Below are positions 35,501-48,029 of a stretch of 64,000 bases of DNA, piece after piece (the stretch's first letter is position 1; each line of letters starts with the position of its first letter). The stretch is from contig JXTC01000020.1 of the NCBI GenBank assembly GCA_002914845.1, forward strand, positions 223,673-287,672, read 5' to 3'. Source of the stretch: Trema orientale (Eukaryota > Streptophyta > Magnoliopsida > Rosales > Cannabaceae). Position numbers and translations under genes: made by a program. The notes under the pieces are model-generated. The model had not been told where the DNA came from, did no database searches, and was given only the letters and a program-made list of their open reading frames with translations.

Positions 35501-38500
35501 GCATTATAAAAAGAAGTCTTCTCCTTCACTTTAAACAAGCCAAAATACAATTAGTCTTTCTATCTCTTAATATTCTCTATGGCAGTTAGGCAAGAGTTGG
35601 TAGTTGTGAGAAATTAAGTTATTCTTCTTCTGGTATCGTCGAGTTATTAGTTGGTCGAGTCTCCTTAGAGTTGTCTCAATTTATTGGGAGTAGCAAGTTA
35701 GTGTAACGTTACTATTCGTGAACCATTTTATCGTGGGAGACAGACATTCCTCTTAGCACCCCAATAAGGAAACTATTTTAAAGAGATTGTGTGAAATACA
35801 AGACTTGATTTGGTTTTTCTAAAACTTACTCTAGAATTTTCTTTATCTTATATATTGTGAAAGTTTTCATATTTTATCTTATCATTTGATATTGTAGATT
35901 ATTTCTAATAATATTATTATTCCTGTAGCATTTAAATTTCTAGATTTATTAGTATATTATTTGCAATACTTTTTCTAACGTAAAGATCCACCTTCCAATA
36001 GTGTAAGGTTTTTTGATGTGAAACCCTGATCCACCTCCCACTAGTTTGAATCTTTTTTAGGTGAAATCCCAGAGCAAATCCGTACAGGCTTAGGCCAAAA
36101 ATCGGACAATATGGTACCAAGTGGTGGAAAGTTTACACGTACATATAATAGTCAATTATAGTTTTTCCCCAATTTTATAAATTACATTTTTTGGTTGAAG
36201 TCACTTTTATGTTTTAGAGATATTAATGTTCACTTTTATTGAGTGTAATATTTATCTCTTCAAATTGGGGTATCTCATGTTGCACTTTGTCTCTCCTATC
36301 TCAACTTAAGAGTGACAAAGGTATGTATTCTAATTCTATCCCTCGTCTTCTTTAATTTTAGGATTTTTTTAGGACATATTTACCAATATACAATTGATAG
36401 GAAAGGAAATAAGGAAATGGAAAGACTTTTCCTTTCATATATTTAAATTAAATATTAATTCGTTACACATGAAAAAAAATCCTAACTTCTCACACTCATT
36501 ATTTCTTATTCCTTCCCATGAATTTACTTTCAGCTCATTCCCTTTGTAGATCATTAACTGTGGTATAAGTTTGATTTTTTTCTACATTTTCCAAGGGCCT
36601 CTTCCTTTGTTTATATTTTGGAAAACAATTATTTTCATAAACTTTTGCACGATTCATGTATCTATTAGCTTTTTAAAGAAAGAGATGTCACGAACCAAAT
36701 CTCAAGTCAGTAGCAGAATGAGAATTGTACTTCATTTAAAAATTCCTTTATTTGTTTTAAAAATATTTAAAAAGTTTCAATCATATAAAATAATCCATTT
36801 TAATAGAGTACTTAGATTCTATGTAGTGAACATGTCTCACAGTTCGTATTCACTATTAAACATAGACTGAATAATAAGTTGAAAACTAAAATCAACTATA
36901 AATCTATGCATCATCATCTACTACTAAGTATCAGATACTAACATAGCATATATAGAGTTTACAGACATAATTTAAGTAGTATTCTTGGTTAATACTATAC
37001 AATCTACTTAATCCAAAAAGATAAAAGCATAAACATCAAAATTAAATCCAAGCTTTCCAATATTACTAAGATATGACTTACTTGAAGAGATATCCTCCCA
37101 ATTAGTCACCTGGTCACCCAAGTCACGTGAGACACCACTTAAAGAGGAAAGGTAGGGAGTGACCATATAATACCAGGTAAGTAAACAATTACCACATTTG
37201 GAAACTTTTTAGTGATAGAAAACACATACATAGTTAGTTTAATCCAAAACAAGTTTACAAAACAATATATATATATAATATTTCTAAAACCGGTAATCCT
37301 TGTATATGTGTGTGTATATATATGTGTGAAAATATATATCGCAAAATCAATACCAACTCAAGCATATGACACAAATCAACCTATATCCTTGAGCTCACAT
37401 CCTCTCATCATAAAAACTAAGATATTGGCACACTATGTGTACTATACAATCTTCCTGACACCTAATCTTATACCTAGTGCGGATACCGATGTACTGCCTA
37501 CCAAACTTAAAAAGGCAACCATATTGCCTACGTCTACCAAATGGGAGGTAATCAAAAGAAAATCATGCGTAGGTTTACGGACTCTACATTGATAATGGGG
37601 CACAGCACTATCTGTAAAACTTATGATACTAATACAGTCATATGTAATCCTATGATACATGCGATATGAACTAGTAAGTGAAAACAATTATGCAAGGATT
37701 TAGGTTCCAAGCAATGCTCTGTTTTTTCATAGAATAGTCATTTTGGTTTTCTGAAAAAATAGGCAATATAACGGCTATAATATTGATATACTAAAAATAT
37801 AACCAACACTGAAGATCTCAGAGCAATAACATATATTCCAAATCAGTAAAATTCTGTCACAGCATTCAAAACAATTCAAATATTCATATTTTCTATAACA
37901 TGCAACATGTTAGTTTTTTATACAAAAATAGCATAAAATAAAGATAACTGAATCCCTACCTCACTGTAATAATCGTATGAGACTATCGAGTGGTCATGTA
38001 TTCCTTGTATGCTTGTTGGAGGATCGGGAAGCGATTTTGAACCTTTGATCGCCCACTCTGAAGAATCGATTTTCCAACAGAGCCTCAAATGACAATTTTG
38101 AGGTCAAGGTTGCATTTCTAGTTCCTAAAATGGCTAAAAAAGCTATATAGATTCTGCTCTAATTTGGTTTCAGGCCAAAACGTGACCTTTGGCATGCAAG
38201 CTAAAATAATTCCTGAGCCGTTCGAACTCGGTTTCTATGCCCAGCTGCAATAACGGTCAATATATATGTCATTCTTCATATTTTCGCGAGTAAATGACAA
38301 TTATTTGAAAGACTTTCATGAAAAGTTTGGATTTAACACACTATCGGACCTTGACGTTTTGTTTTTTTTTTTTTGTTTCCTTTTGCTTTTTTATTGATTT
38401 GATTGTTGTGGGGCTTAATGTACATTAATTAATAGGTCTTGATAGAAGAAGGGGCGGTGGAGTTGGTGGTGCCGGGAAATTTGCCGATTGGGTGCTCCGT

Positions 38501-39247
38501 TGTGTACCTTACTTTGTTCCAAAGCCCAAACAAGACACATTATGATCCAAAAAGTGGCTGTCTGAAAGCTTTCAATGCTTTCTCAAAGTTTCATAATATA
38601 TTGCTCCAACGTGCCTTGGAGAAGCTGAGACTAAAATATCCACACGCCAAGATAATCTACGCAGACAACTATGGTGCAACAATGCGATTCGTTCATGCAC
38701 CCTTACATTATGGTAAGCTAATTAATTCCACTAAAACAATCAAATTTTATAGAACTGTGAATTAATTAAGTACATTTTGTGCATAATATGATGTCCTCCA
38801 ATCTTAGATTATGGTAAGTTAATATATCACATATCAAATTTGCATATATTAATTTATAATGCCATCTCGACACCCCTTTTTTTTTCCTTTTTTGTTTCAT
38901 ATTGGAGATGATTAATTTATTGTTTCCTGTTGACACCTAGTCAAAGCAATTCATTACGAAATATTAAAGTACATTTAAACACTGGTACATACTAAACATA
39001 TTATGGACGTGCAGGGTTTGATAATGGGACTCTATTTAGGGCATGTTGTGGTGGGGGTGGACCTTACAACTTCAATATTTCTGCGAGGTGTGGACATGAC
39101 GGATCAACAGTTTGCAAAGATCCATCTACTTACACAAATTGGGATGGAATTCACTTAACAGAAGCAGCTTATCGGCTCATTTCAAGGGGTTTGATCAACG
39201 GCCCTTTTACAAAACCACCTCTTGTCACATCCTCTACATTCGATTAA
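32536..39247 (+). CDS. GDSL esterase/lipase, copy 1 (five exons)
   Basis: A secreted serine hydrolase of the plant GDSL (SGNH) family, expected to cleave ester bonds of lipids or other acyl compounds; the substrate is unknown. Proposed exons: 32536-32779, 33098-33310, 33409-33557, 38436-38712 and 39015-39247, giving about 371 residues, the usual family length. The N-terminus is a hydrophobic signal peptide (MKVLLVLLIYSGTLVLSTA). Block I is NFGDSLSDTGNF with Ser36 as nucleophile, block II GVNFAVSGATALD, block III GEIGGNDYNY, and block V NWDGIHLTEAAY with Asp338 and His341. Exon phases and the lengths of exons 3 and 4 (149 and 277 bp) equal those of copy 2. Introns are GT-AG under this model; ending exon 2 at 33325 would need a weak GC donor. 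Intron 3 is 4878 bp and carries gypsy LTR sequence. No broken codons were seen, so it is probably functional. Confidence 0.9.
34800..35103. repeat. CT-rich microsatellite and 62-bp-offset direct repeat in intron 3
   Basis: A long CT-rich tract contains (CT)n at about 35034-35060. It separates two copies of AGATCTGGACTATTGTCC followed by ATCACTTTCTCAG, near 35002 and 35064. The 107-codon Ser/Leu-rich ORF here is a by-product. Confidence 0.8.
36686..38330 (-). mobile_element. Gypsy LTR-related sequence in intron 3 of GDSL copy 1
   Basis: It starts TGTCACGAACCAAATCTCAAG, comparable with the LTR edge at 6068, and continues with AGCAGAATGAGAATT. Further on lie GGCAATATAACGGCTATA (compare GGCAGCATAACGACTGTA near 7000) and, near 38180, TGACCTTTGGCATGCAAGC (compare TGTGGCATGCAAATC near 7446). 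The order matches the 6068-8660 LTR, so this is a diverged relative, probably a solo LTR or fragment lying antisense to the gene. No target duplication was found. Confidence 0.6.
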
Positions 39248-39639
39248 GATAATAGTTCCACTCTTTTGCATAAGCTGATCATGAGTGATAATCTATATTT
39301 GCTTATTTTTATTCGTGTAAGCTTGGTCAGATTCGTATCAAGTACCCCTTAAGGAGTAAAATTTCCTAAATTTGTATGTCTCCTTCCCTCTCAATAAAAT
39401 GGTTTGCTACTTACGTTATTTTTTTTTCAATTACAAACCCAAAGTACCAAAAGCAGTTTTCAAAAGGTTGCTTTAGGTATATTACTCGCTATGACAACCT
39501 CTACAGAATCTATGGAACACAAGAGTCGATGTTTAACTTTTATTGCTTCGGCAGAAAGAAAAAAAGAAAGCAATTAAAATATTGCAAATGCAAAGTAAAA
39601 TTAATTTAATTTGTTAATTTACATATTTTTAATAAATAT

Positions 39640-40100
39640 GAAATTTCGTGATTTAATCTCTAAAAATTGTATTTATATCTCTTTTTGAAATGATTTGATA
39701 TATGAACTACTTGGGAGATACGTCACACTGGTTGGCGTGTCATATATATTATTTTGAACTGTTTTCTATATGAAATTAGATTTTTGGGTTTTGATCTAAA
39801 ATGGCTGTTATACTGCCAAAATGTTTAGAAAATCCAAAATGAATTGAGAACTCAAAATTTACAAATTTACAAATATTTCTAAACTAATTAATTAGATTTT
39901 TCTCTAAATTTAAATGAAGGATTTCCTTGAAATATTAAAACTAATGAAAAGTTTCTTTATTATGAAATTTTGCTTACTTTTGAGGACTAAACCTAAAATT
40001 CTAAGTACTTAATTTTCTGAAATTTTGGAAAAATCACTATTTATCACTGTTTCAACCTAAAACTACTAGTCACAGCTTTGGATTTCCGGTCGTGATAGAT
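39640..40100 (+). mobile_element. Fragment of the same gypsy LTR family, reverse orientation
   Basis: It contains GGCTGTTATACTGCC and ends with a block whose reverse complement is TATCACGACCGGAAATCC, matching the TGTCACRACC edge of the family. It lies 390 bp downstream of GDSL copy 1. Confidence 0.5.
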
Positions 40101-41538
40101 AACGTGTGTTGCTATTACAATGTCGAGCAATTTGGGTATTATAATAAGATACCTGCCATGCCAAACCTTCCGAGCAGCTGAGCAGTAATTCTGCTCACCA
40201 TTAAGTGCCTCCAATCAATACCTCCAAAGAGAATCTCACCTCCCACTTTCGATTTATGAAGAAAGAAAACTTCCTATCTGCCGTTTCACCATTTTACACC
40301 TAGCTATAGCAAAATAAAGTAATCTCAGTGTTCAACACATAAGGTTATCTAGAGAAAAATGAGAAATATTAACTTTGTACGTCTTCTTAACTTTTCCTTG
40401 ACCGATAAAGTACAATTACTACAAGTAATTACAATTAGGGTAATATTCTATATGAAGCTTTTTTGCTTTTCTGTTAGTATAGTCACTTTCCATTAAGATA
40501 AAAATAGAAATAAATAGATGAATAAGTGTAGTCGCTTTTGCGCACTTTGCACGTTTTATTGATTTTAGAGCTACTTCCGTTTTGTTTTTACTTTTACGAC
40601 TACACAATCAATTGCTTAAAGCATTTTGCCTTTCTATTAGAATATTTGTTGCATCCAAAATAAAAAAAAATAGAATATTTATTATTTCCCATGTGAATTA
40701 CAATACGTAATTATATCATTCATAAATTAAACCACAACTTAAAAGGAAGTCCTTGTTTTTAAAAAATAAAAATAAAAATGAGATGGTACACAGAAGAAGA
40801 ACACTCATATTTCATTTATATTGGCACCTACCCAACTCAACAACCGCAGGAAGCCTATGCCTCAAGAACAGCCAAATATATTGAGCAAGAAAAGAGATTA
40901 CAAGAGCATTTAAAGAGACATCAAAAGAAAAACCACTAAGAGCATAAACAAACTCGTAAGAGCAAACCACTCTTAAATTCTGCTCCAGTATGTCTCGTCA
41001 AAACCCATGTATATAGACTGAAACCATGATATTAGGCTTAGACATCTAATTAAAAAATGGAATTGCAATATTAGGTTAAGTATGCCTCTATCCATGGGGG
41101 TGGAGAACCTAAAACCCAGTGGACATTATATATTTTAACTATCTTTTAAAGCATGTGAAAAAAAATAAAATAAAATAAAAATACAAAAAAAAAACAAAAA
41201 ACAAAGGAACAAAGTATAAATCATTTCCAAAACCAAGACTTTCATTTAATAAAAAATTTGGAATTTTGAAAGTGTTGTCATATGTCTTGACTCTGGCAGA
41301 AAATATTTGACCATGTCAAAAAGTGAAGGAGGTGTGGTATGGATAGTCTATTAAGTATGTTCGAGTTCATTTTTTCATCACGAAGGCTAAACTAATTTTA
41401 ATTTTCTCACTCACATAGAATACATTTGGGTGAAATTAAATTTTACAATTACTTGTGACATTAGTCTCTTCGCGGACCTTTCTACACTGAAAAAAGCAAA
41501 CTATTATTAAAGTTTATTTATGTCCGCGCTCATACACT
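40101..41538. other. Intergenic between the two GDSL genes
   Basis: No gene is seen. Short ORFs are unsupported. It contains A-rich runs near 41160-41200. Confidence 0.5.
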
Positions 41539-41547
41539 TATAAATAG
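41539..41547 (+). promoter_or_regulatory. TATA box of GDSL copy 2
   Basis: TATAAATAG lies 52 bp before the ATG at 41599, giving a short leader of about 25-30 bases. This is the best promoter motif near either GDSL gene. The equivalent site in copy 1 is a weaker TTTATATCC near 32452. Confidence 0.65.
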
Positions 41548-41598
41548 CCGCAAAGATTTCTTTCTTTCTATACACCTTCCACTATCCAACCTCTCGCC

Positions 41599-43723
41599 AT
41601 GAAATTTCTTTCGATCCTAATAACCATCAGTAGTCTAAATTCTGGGACACTAGTACTACTAGTCTCATCAACTATTAGTACTAGTGCTCCTCAACCTGCA
41701 TATTACAATGCAATTTTTAATTTTGGTGACTCGCTCAGTGATACCGGAAATTTCCTTCGTTCTGGCGCCCTTGCATTCCCTAACATAGGAAAACTCCCTT
41801 ACGGGATTACCTTTTTCGGGCACCTGACCGGACGTTGTTCGGATGGACGCCTCGTGGTTGATTTCTTAGGTAGGCACGTACTTCATCCTTGTCTCCCTTA
41901 TTTGCCACCCTTAATGTGAAGTAATGAATGTACTTGATCATAACCCTTGATATGTATTTTTGTGAAGCTGAGGCATTTGGGTTGCCTTATTTACCACCCT
42001 ACCTAGCATTAACCGATGGCCTCAATGTTTACCACGGAGTAAATTTTGCTGTTGCTGGAGCGACTGCGCTTGACCCAGAAATCTTTTACCAACTGAAAAT
42101 CGGGTCAAGTTTGTGGACGAACTATTCGTTAAGCGTCCAACTTGGCTGGTTTAAGAAGCTCAAGTCCTCCCTTTGCACCACCATGCAAGGCGAGTTAGCA
42201 GTTAACTAAATTTCAAGTGGCCTCGATCTTTATTGTGTTTTCTTTTCATTTAACATTTCTATGTCTTAATTAGTTCAGAATGTGAAAGCTACTTGAAGAA
42301 ATCGCTTTTTCTCGTCGGCGAGATCGGCGGAAATGACTACAACTACCCCTTTTTTGCGGGTGGAACCATCCAGCAAGTTAGAGCTTTGGTTCCACTGGTT
42401 GTTGAAGCAATAACTAAGGCCACCAGTGTAAGTATTTGTATACTCAAACATGCATATTTATTCTTATTTGTTATCATGTATTTTCCAAAAAAAAAAAAAG
42501 AAAGAAAGAAATACTAAGTTTGGATTTGTCAGGTTATTGATCCTTAGGCTTTGTTCTGAACTTGGATTTTATGAAGCAAAAAGCAATGAATAAAAAAAAG
42601 GAAGAAAACATTAATTTCCTATATCATGAAAATTTTATGTTGATCTGTTTTTTTTTTTTTTTAAATTTATTTGTGGAAATTCTAAATACTTTAAAACAAT
42701 ATTAATTTAACTCCAACTTTTCTTTATTAATTAATTTATGTTTTTGTTAGAACCCAAATAAGAAAAAATAAATCCCCTAATTTATATTTTTGCTACCTAA
42801 AATTCATTTTCCAAACAGATCTTAATAATTTTTTTTCCCTGGCCGGATATTGTTGGTGGCTTAACATAACAAATAGGCATTGATAGAAGAAGGGGCGGTG
42901 GAGTTGGTGGTGCCAGGAAATTTGCCGATAGGGTCCACGGTGGTGTATCTTACTTTGTTCCAAACCCCAAATAAGACACATTATGATCCAAGAAATGGCT
43001 GTTTGAAGGCTTTCAATGCTTTCTCAAAATTTCATAATAGACAGCTTAAACATGCCTTGGAGATACTGAGACTGAAATATCCACAAGCCAAGATAATCTA
43101 CGCTGACTATTACGCTGCAACAAAGCGATTCATTGATGCACCAATGCTCTATGGTGAGCTATTTAATTAATTTTCACGGTCACAAAATTGTGCCGAAAAA
43201 AATTCCTTCTTTTTACACGGTCATAAAATTTGCATACACTCACGCACAAGCTCTTCTTTTTGTTTACACCATCTTGAGTCTCGACTAACTTTTGTGCATT
43301 AAAATCAAACCTATTCATTACCACAAATTAAAGTACAGTAACTTATACATATGGCACGTATTAATGCTTGTACTCTGCCATTTACATATTGGTGCATAAA
43401 ATATTTATATCAATAGGGTTTGAGAATGAGACTCTATATATATATATAAATAATTGGACAAAGCAATACATGCAGGATTTGAGAATGAGACTCTATTTAG
43501 GGCCTGCTGTGGAGCGGGTGGACCCTACAACTTCAATATTTCGGTGCTATGTGCACAAGAGGGGACCACAGTTTGCCAAGATCCATCTTCATACGTGAGT
43601 TGGGATGGAATTCACTTAACGGAAGCAGCTTATCGGGTCATTGCTAAGGGTTTGGTGGTCAATGGCCGTTTTATTACTCCACCTCCAGTCACATCCTCTC
43701 CCTTTGATTCCCCTGGATATTAA
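41599..43723 (+). CDS. GDSL esterase/lipase, copy 2 (five exons)
   Basis: A secreted GDSL/SGNH hydrolase and tandem duplicate of copy 1, in the same orientation, 2.35 kb downstream. Proposed exons: 41599-41869, 41968-42189, 42279-42427, 42877-43153 and 43476-43723, giving 388 residues. A signal peptide (MKFLSILITISSLNSGTLVLL) precedes block I NFGDSLSDTGNF (Ser45). Other blocks are FAVAGATALD, GEIGGNDYNYPF, VVPGNLPIG and SWDGIHLTEAAY (Asp350, His353). The intron after exon 2 appears to use a GC donor (CAAG/GCGAGT): this keeps phase 1 and joins T-T-M-Q to E-C-E-S-Y, whereas the nearest GT would lose the conserved Cys. Intron 4 contains a duplicate of the start of exon 5. The protein is shifted from copy 1 by many conservative substitutions. 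The actual ester substrate is unknown. Confidence 0.92.
43419..43497 (+). repeat. Duplicated exon-5 start inside intron 4 of GDSL copy 2
   Basis: TTTGAGAATGAGACTCTAT, the first bases of exon 5 (43478 onward), also occurs at 43419, 59 bp upstream, preceded by its own AATAG acceptor-like AG. An (AT)n run follows the upstream copy. Only the downstream copy continues into the conserved RACCG block, so it is the real exon edge. Confidence 0.85.
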
Positions 43724-44163
43724 TATCATGCTTTTGCATGAGCACATTAAGTGTGACTTTATATATTTTTTTTAATTTTGATTTGCCTTACTCGTTTGCC
43801 TGTTCAAATTCGAAATATGTATTCATTTCGAAGTTTAATAAATGCACAATAGTACTTCACCAGTTTTTCTTTACTCTTTCTACAACCCGATGACCCTTCT
43901 GTAACAATTATATGTACTAATGTACATAAAACCTTATGTGCATATATTATATACGTATATCTTTCAGGACGAGTAACTGCATAGGCTAATATATATTGTT
44001 GAGGCCGGCGGAGGCTTCATATGCCCAACTGGACTTTTCTAGTATTGTACTTTAGAACATAATTGTTTTTAGAATTCCAAAAAAAAAATTATTTATCTCA
44101 TTAGTAAAATTTTCAGTTATTACCTATATATAATTTTTAATGGAAAATTTTATGTTATTTGTT

Positions 44164-45180
44164 ATGATCCGAACTCTAAATCGGTGGCAGAATGAGAATT
44201 TCACATTCCGAAATTCTATAAATTATCTTTACAAAATTATTGAACAAAGTTCCGATTTAAAGTCCCTTGGAAAACAATAGCTATTATTAGAAAACGACAA
44301 AGTTCTGTTTTGAAAATCTTTACGAAAACAACAATCGTTTTTAAAGAAACGGCATCTTTATAAAATTCATAAAACGTTCATAAGTTGATTATCACCATTT
44401 TTGAACTCAACTATTAAACATAAATGTTAGAAGGAAATAAATTTAAAGTTGAAAGTCTAATTATAGTTTCCAAAATGTCCTCATACTCACGAATCTCTAA
44501 TGTTGGATAAAATTTCCTCATACATCCACTTAAAAGTTTCATGAAATATGGCTAAATAATTATAGAAAAAAGGAAGCAAAATATAATAAGCTAACACAAA
44601 CCCAAGGGGGGCTAAACAAACCCTCAAGAAAGACAAAACAGCTCTAATATCTAATTTTTACCCATTTCGATTGAACTAACACATGAAAGTAGGAGGAAAA
44701 TAAGGAGGTGAGTACGATGCTCAGTAGAGATTCGATTACAGATTTTTTAATAATAAATAAAATACTTGCATTTGAGTTATACATGGTTAGTAAAATATTT
44801 CAAATAGTTTATAAAAATTCATTTATAAATAACGGTCCAAAGTCTCACAATTTTCGAACCAAAATCAATCAAATTTCTAAAATTAGTACATATCATTCAA
44901 GTCAAGTACATAACCATCAATACAATCAATGACAAGTCCAAACCACCTTAATAGGTGACCGTAAGTATGTAATATTATCCGAGCACCCTAAAAGGGGTAT
45001 TGTAGTCCGAGTACCTAAAGGCGTACCATAAGTCCATTGGCCGCCTAACTATTATGAATATATGCAGTGCTATATTGATAAGAATTGAGATATATATACT
45101 ATTTTCCACAAAGTCACAAAACCACCCATGCAGTATCTTTAACCAACAAGCTTTGGGCATAAATACCCCAAATATAGTAG
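44164..45180 (-). mobile_element. Gypsy LTR-family fragment
   Basis: It begins TGATCCGAACTCTAAATC followed by GGTGGCAGAATGAGAATTTCAC, matching the arrangement at 6068 and 36686. Later blocks include GATGCTCAGTAGAGATTCGATTAC (compare ATGCTCAGTAGGAATTTAATTAC near 6517, split into shorter shared words). It is diverged and ends at the MITE at 45191. Confidence 0.6.
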
Positions 45181-45190
45181 TTATTTTAAT

Positions 45191-45550
45191 TGGATAATAT
45201 CATTTTTATACCTTGTATTTTGATACTTTGTTCAATTTGTACCTTGTATTTTGGTTATTATTAACATTGACTCTTAAATTTAAAATCTATTAAAAATTTA
45301 TACACTGACACTAATTTAAAGCACTCAATTTACTAAAATGATTTAATAAACTTATTCTCAGATCAATTTTTAATTACTTTATTTTAAATTTTTTAAATGA
45401 CATCTTGACAAATAAATTGCTTTAAATTGGTGACAAGGTATAAAGTTGTAACAAATTTTAAATCTAAAAGTCAATATTGTTAATAACCAAAATATAAAGT
45501 ACAATTTGAACAAAATATCAAAATAAAAGGTGTAAAAATGATATTATCCC
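45191..45550. mobile_element. 360-bp MITE with 9-bp target duplication, copy A
   Basis: The inverted termini are GGATAATATCATTTTTATAC at the left and, reverse-complemented, GGATAATATCATTTTTACAC at the right. The inverted repeats extend for about 100 bp. The exact 9-bp direct repeat TATTTTAAT flanks it (45182-45190 and 45551-45559). A 9-bp duplication with long inverted repeats suggests the Mutator superfamily. No ORF. Confidence 0.9.
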
Positions 45551-45559
45551 TATTTTAAT

Positions 45560-46929
45560 ACATATCCCTTTTAATATTCCTGTACAAAAATATCCCTTTC
45601 CCCATTTAAAGTTTTTTAATTTCTATATTTACCTTTTTGTATGGCTTCATGTTCGCTTCTTTGCTTCTCCCCTCATCGCCGATAATCTCCACTACTCAGA
45701 CCTTCGGCGACCGGTCAATCTCATTTTTTCCAGAGCACAATCCTGGATTTACATCTTGAGATCGAAAATAATATCCATAAGGCTACTGCAGAGATCAAGT
45801 TCAAAAAGGAGAGCTTCAGCCTTTTGTGGAGCTCAACTCGTTGTTCATGTTGTCAGCAATCACTAGCGATGTCAGCGTCCCAAAGGAAAAGATTTTTGAT
45901 CATGTGTTATTATGCAGATTTTTGTTTAGATCGCCATAGTGTATATATATGGGTGAGTTTTCAATGGATATTTTTATTTTTGCTCCATGGATGGGTAAGT
46001 TTGACTAATTTGGAAATAAATCTATAATAACAAGTCATCTCATTAATCATATTAATTTCTAATTCTTTTTTATTTATTTCATTTTTTAAAATTTAATTTA
46101 AAGTTTAATTTTTTAATTACTTTCAATTTAAAACTATATGTAATTGTACCTTCAGTATTTCATAAAATTTCTTTTTTACTGTACGAAAGGTAAAATCCAA
46201 GGTAGTATAATTTTTATATTATGAATAAGTTATTTTCTTAAATAAAAATAAATAAATAAAACAACTATATTGAAAGAAAATTTGTTTGAAAAAAAAATTA
46301 TGCATGAAACAACTTAAAATTTGTACATCTTTTGTTTTGCTTTTTTTTTTTCAACGAATAAGATAGTTGAGAGTGATTTGAGATTATTAATTATTTTTTA
46401 CTAGTTTTATTTTCTTATAAAAATTAAAAAAAAATTGACCTACTCATCAGGTTACCCATCTTTTTTGTTTTAAATAACTTTCTATATTTATATATGTATT
46501 AATTATAATAATTTTTTAAAGTAAACCTACGAATATTATTTTAGCCATTAGATTAAAATCCAATGGCCCAAATTAGAATACCCATTTATGGAATAAAAAC
46601 AAAAATGTCCATTGAAACATCACCCTATATATATATATAAGTAAAAGAAAAAAAAGTTAAATATTCGTCCATGATTATATAGGTGGTATTCCAAAGTGGT
46701 TTCAACTTCAACTTTTGACTGTTTGGACTCAGAGAATCGTGAAGAGTTGATTCCTATCTTTTAAGAGTGATGCCAACTAAGTGCACGACGTTACGCTCCT
46801 AAAAAATATACTCTAATATAAAGAAGGCTCATGGCTTAAAATGGTCCCAACTCGGCAATACTATTTTTTTAAAAAAAAAAAAATGATGCAATACCCATTT
46901 TAGCATTTAAATTGAATCATCGAAATTGT
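45560..46929. other. Intergenic, nothing recognised
   Basis: AT-rich. The 67-codon ORF at 45824 resembles nothing I know. CTTCGGCGACCGGTC near 45705 is an isolated GC-rich patch. Confidence 0.45.
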
Positions 46930-47100
46930 TATATTCCATAGTAAATAAATAATATACTCTAATAAATGAATTATATACTATCGTAAATGAGTTATATACA
47001 ATGAATTATATACTATAGTAAATGAATTATATACACCGGTAAATAAATTATATATTATGGTAAATGAATTATATATTATGATAAATTAATTATATACATG
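46930..47100. repeat. Minisatellite of GTAAATGAATTATATACTAT-type units
   Basis: About seven degenerate units of roughly 20-22 bp, each with TAAATGAATTATATA(C/T)(T)AT and variants, in an AT-only context. Confidence 0.8.
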
Positions 47101-47499
47101 AATATATCAAATTAATTTACATAGAGGTACAATGGCAAACTATAATCATTAAAGCTTAAAAATGGATATAAAAATTAACAAAATAAAAAAAAGATATTCA
47201 TTAACACAAAACTTAGAAAAATGTATGTGGCATAGTTTCCTATTAACGAAGTCATATTTACCTTTTAAAAAAAAAAGTTTCCAAATATATCGACTTTTTT
47301 GTTCTACATAAATTTCTGCAACACAATTATTGTTTTTGTCAAAATTCAAAAATTAATTTCCTACACAAAACAAAAACAATATACATGGCATGCCAACCAG
47401 TATGACGTGCTTCCCACGCAATTTAATAGCAATCACGTGATCCAAATTCAATTTTATACACATATTTTACCAATCGATTCATAACTTTCACATTTAAGC

Positions 47500-48013
47500 A
47501 AAAGATAAATGACTGTGTTAGTCCCTAAACTATGAGAAAGTTCTTATTTTGATCCTTAAATTTTATATTGCGTCATTTTCGTCCTTAACCTATTGAAAAA
47601 TTTTCTTTTTAGTTCTTAATGTTACATATTTTGTTTTATTCTTAACAGAATGAGTACATAAAACACATTTGTTATTCTGTTATACTTATTTCGTATCCAA
47701 AAATATAGTTCAATACCATAAAGAAATTAAAATATGAATTAAAATAGTTTAAAATACGATTGATTAAATAAAAATTAATTACATACTGGACAGTAATGCA
47801 AATTATTCAAAATATTATATTTTATTAAAATCAATAATACAGAATGAAACAAAATGCAACTTATATACTCAATTTGATAAGAATCAAACAAAATGTATAG
47901 TAAAAAGGATTAAATTTTTCACGTTCGAAGGACTAATAAGACATAATTTAAAATTTAAAGATTAAAGTAAACTTTCTCCATAATTCAAGAACTAATAAAG
48001 TTATTTATCCTTG
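47500..48013. mobile_element. 514-bp foldback MITE
   Basis: The left arm runs AAGATAAATGACTGTGTTAG, CTATGAGAAAGTT and TTTGATCCTTAAATTTTA. The right arm ends with the inverted counterparts TAAAATTTAAAGATTAAAG, AACTTTCTCCATAATTC and AAAGTTATTTATCCTT. Arms are about 90 bp with many mismatches. The target duplication could not be fixed. Confidence 0.7.
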
Positions 48014-48029
48014 AGCATATAAGCCAATT

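Noticed and set aside
32536..43723. The GDSL pair and the phospholipase as a functional cluster
   Set aside because: The GDSL genes are an ordinary tandem duplication and the phospholipase lies 13 kb away on the other strand; nothing indicates shared regulation or pathway.
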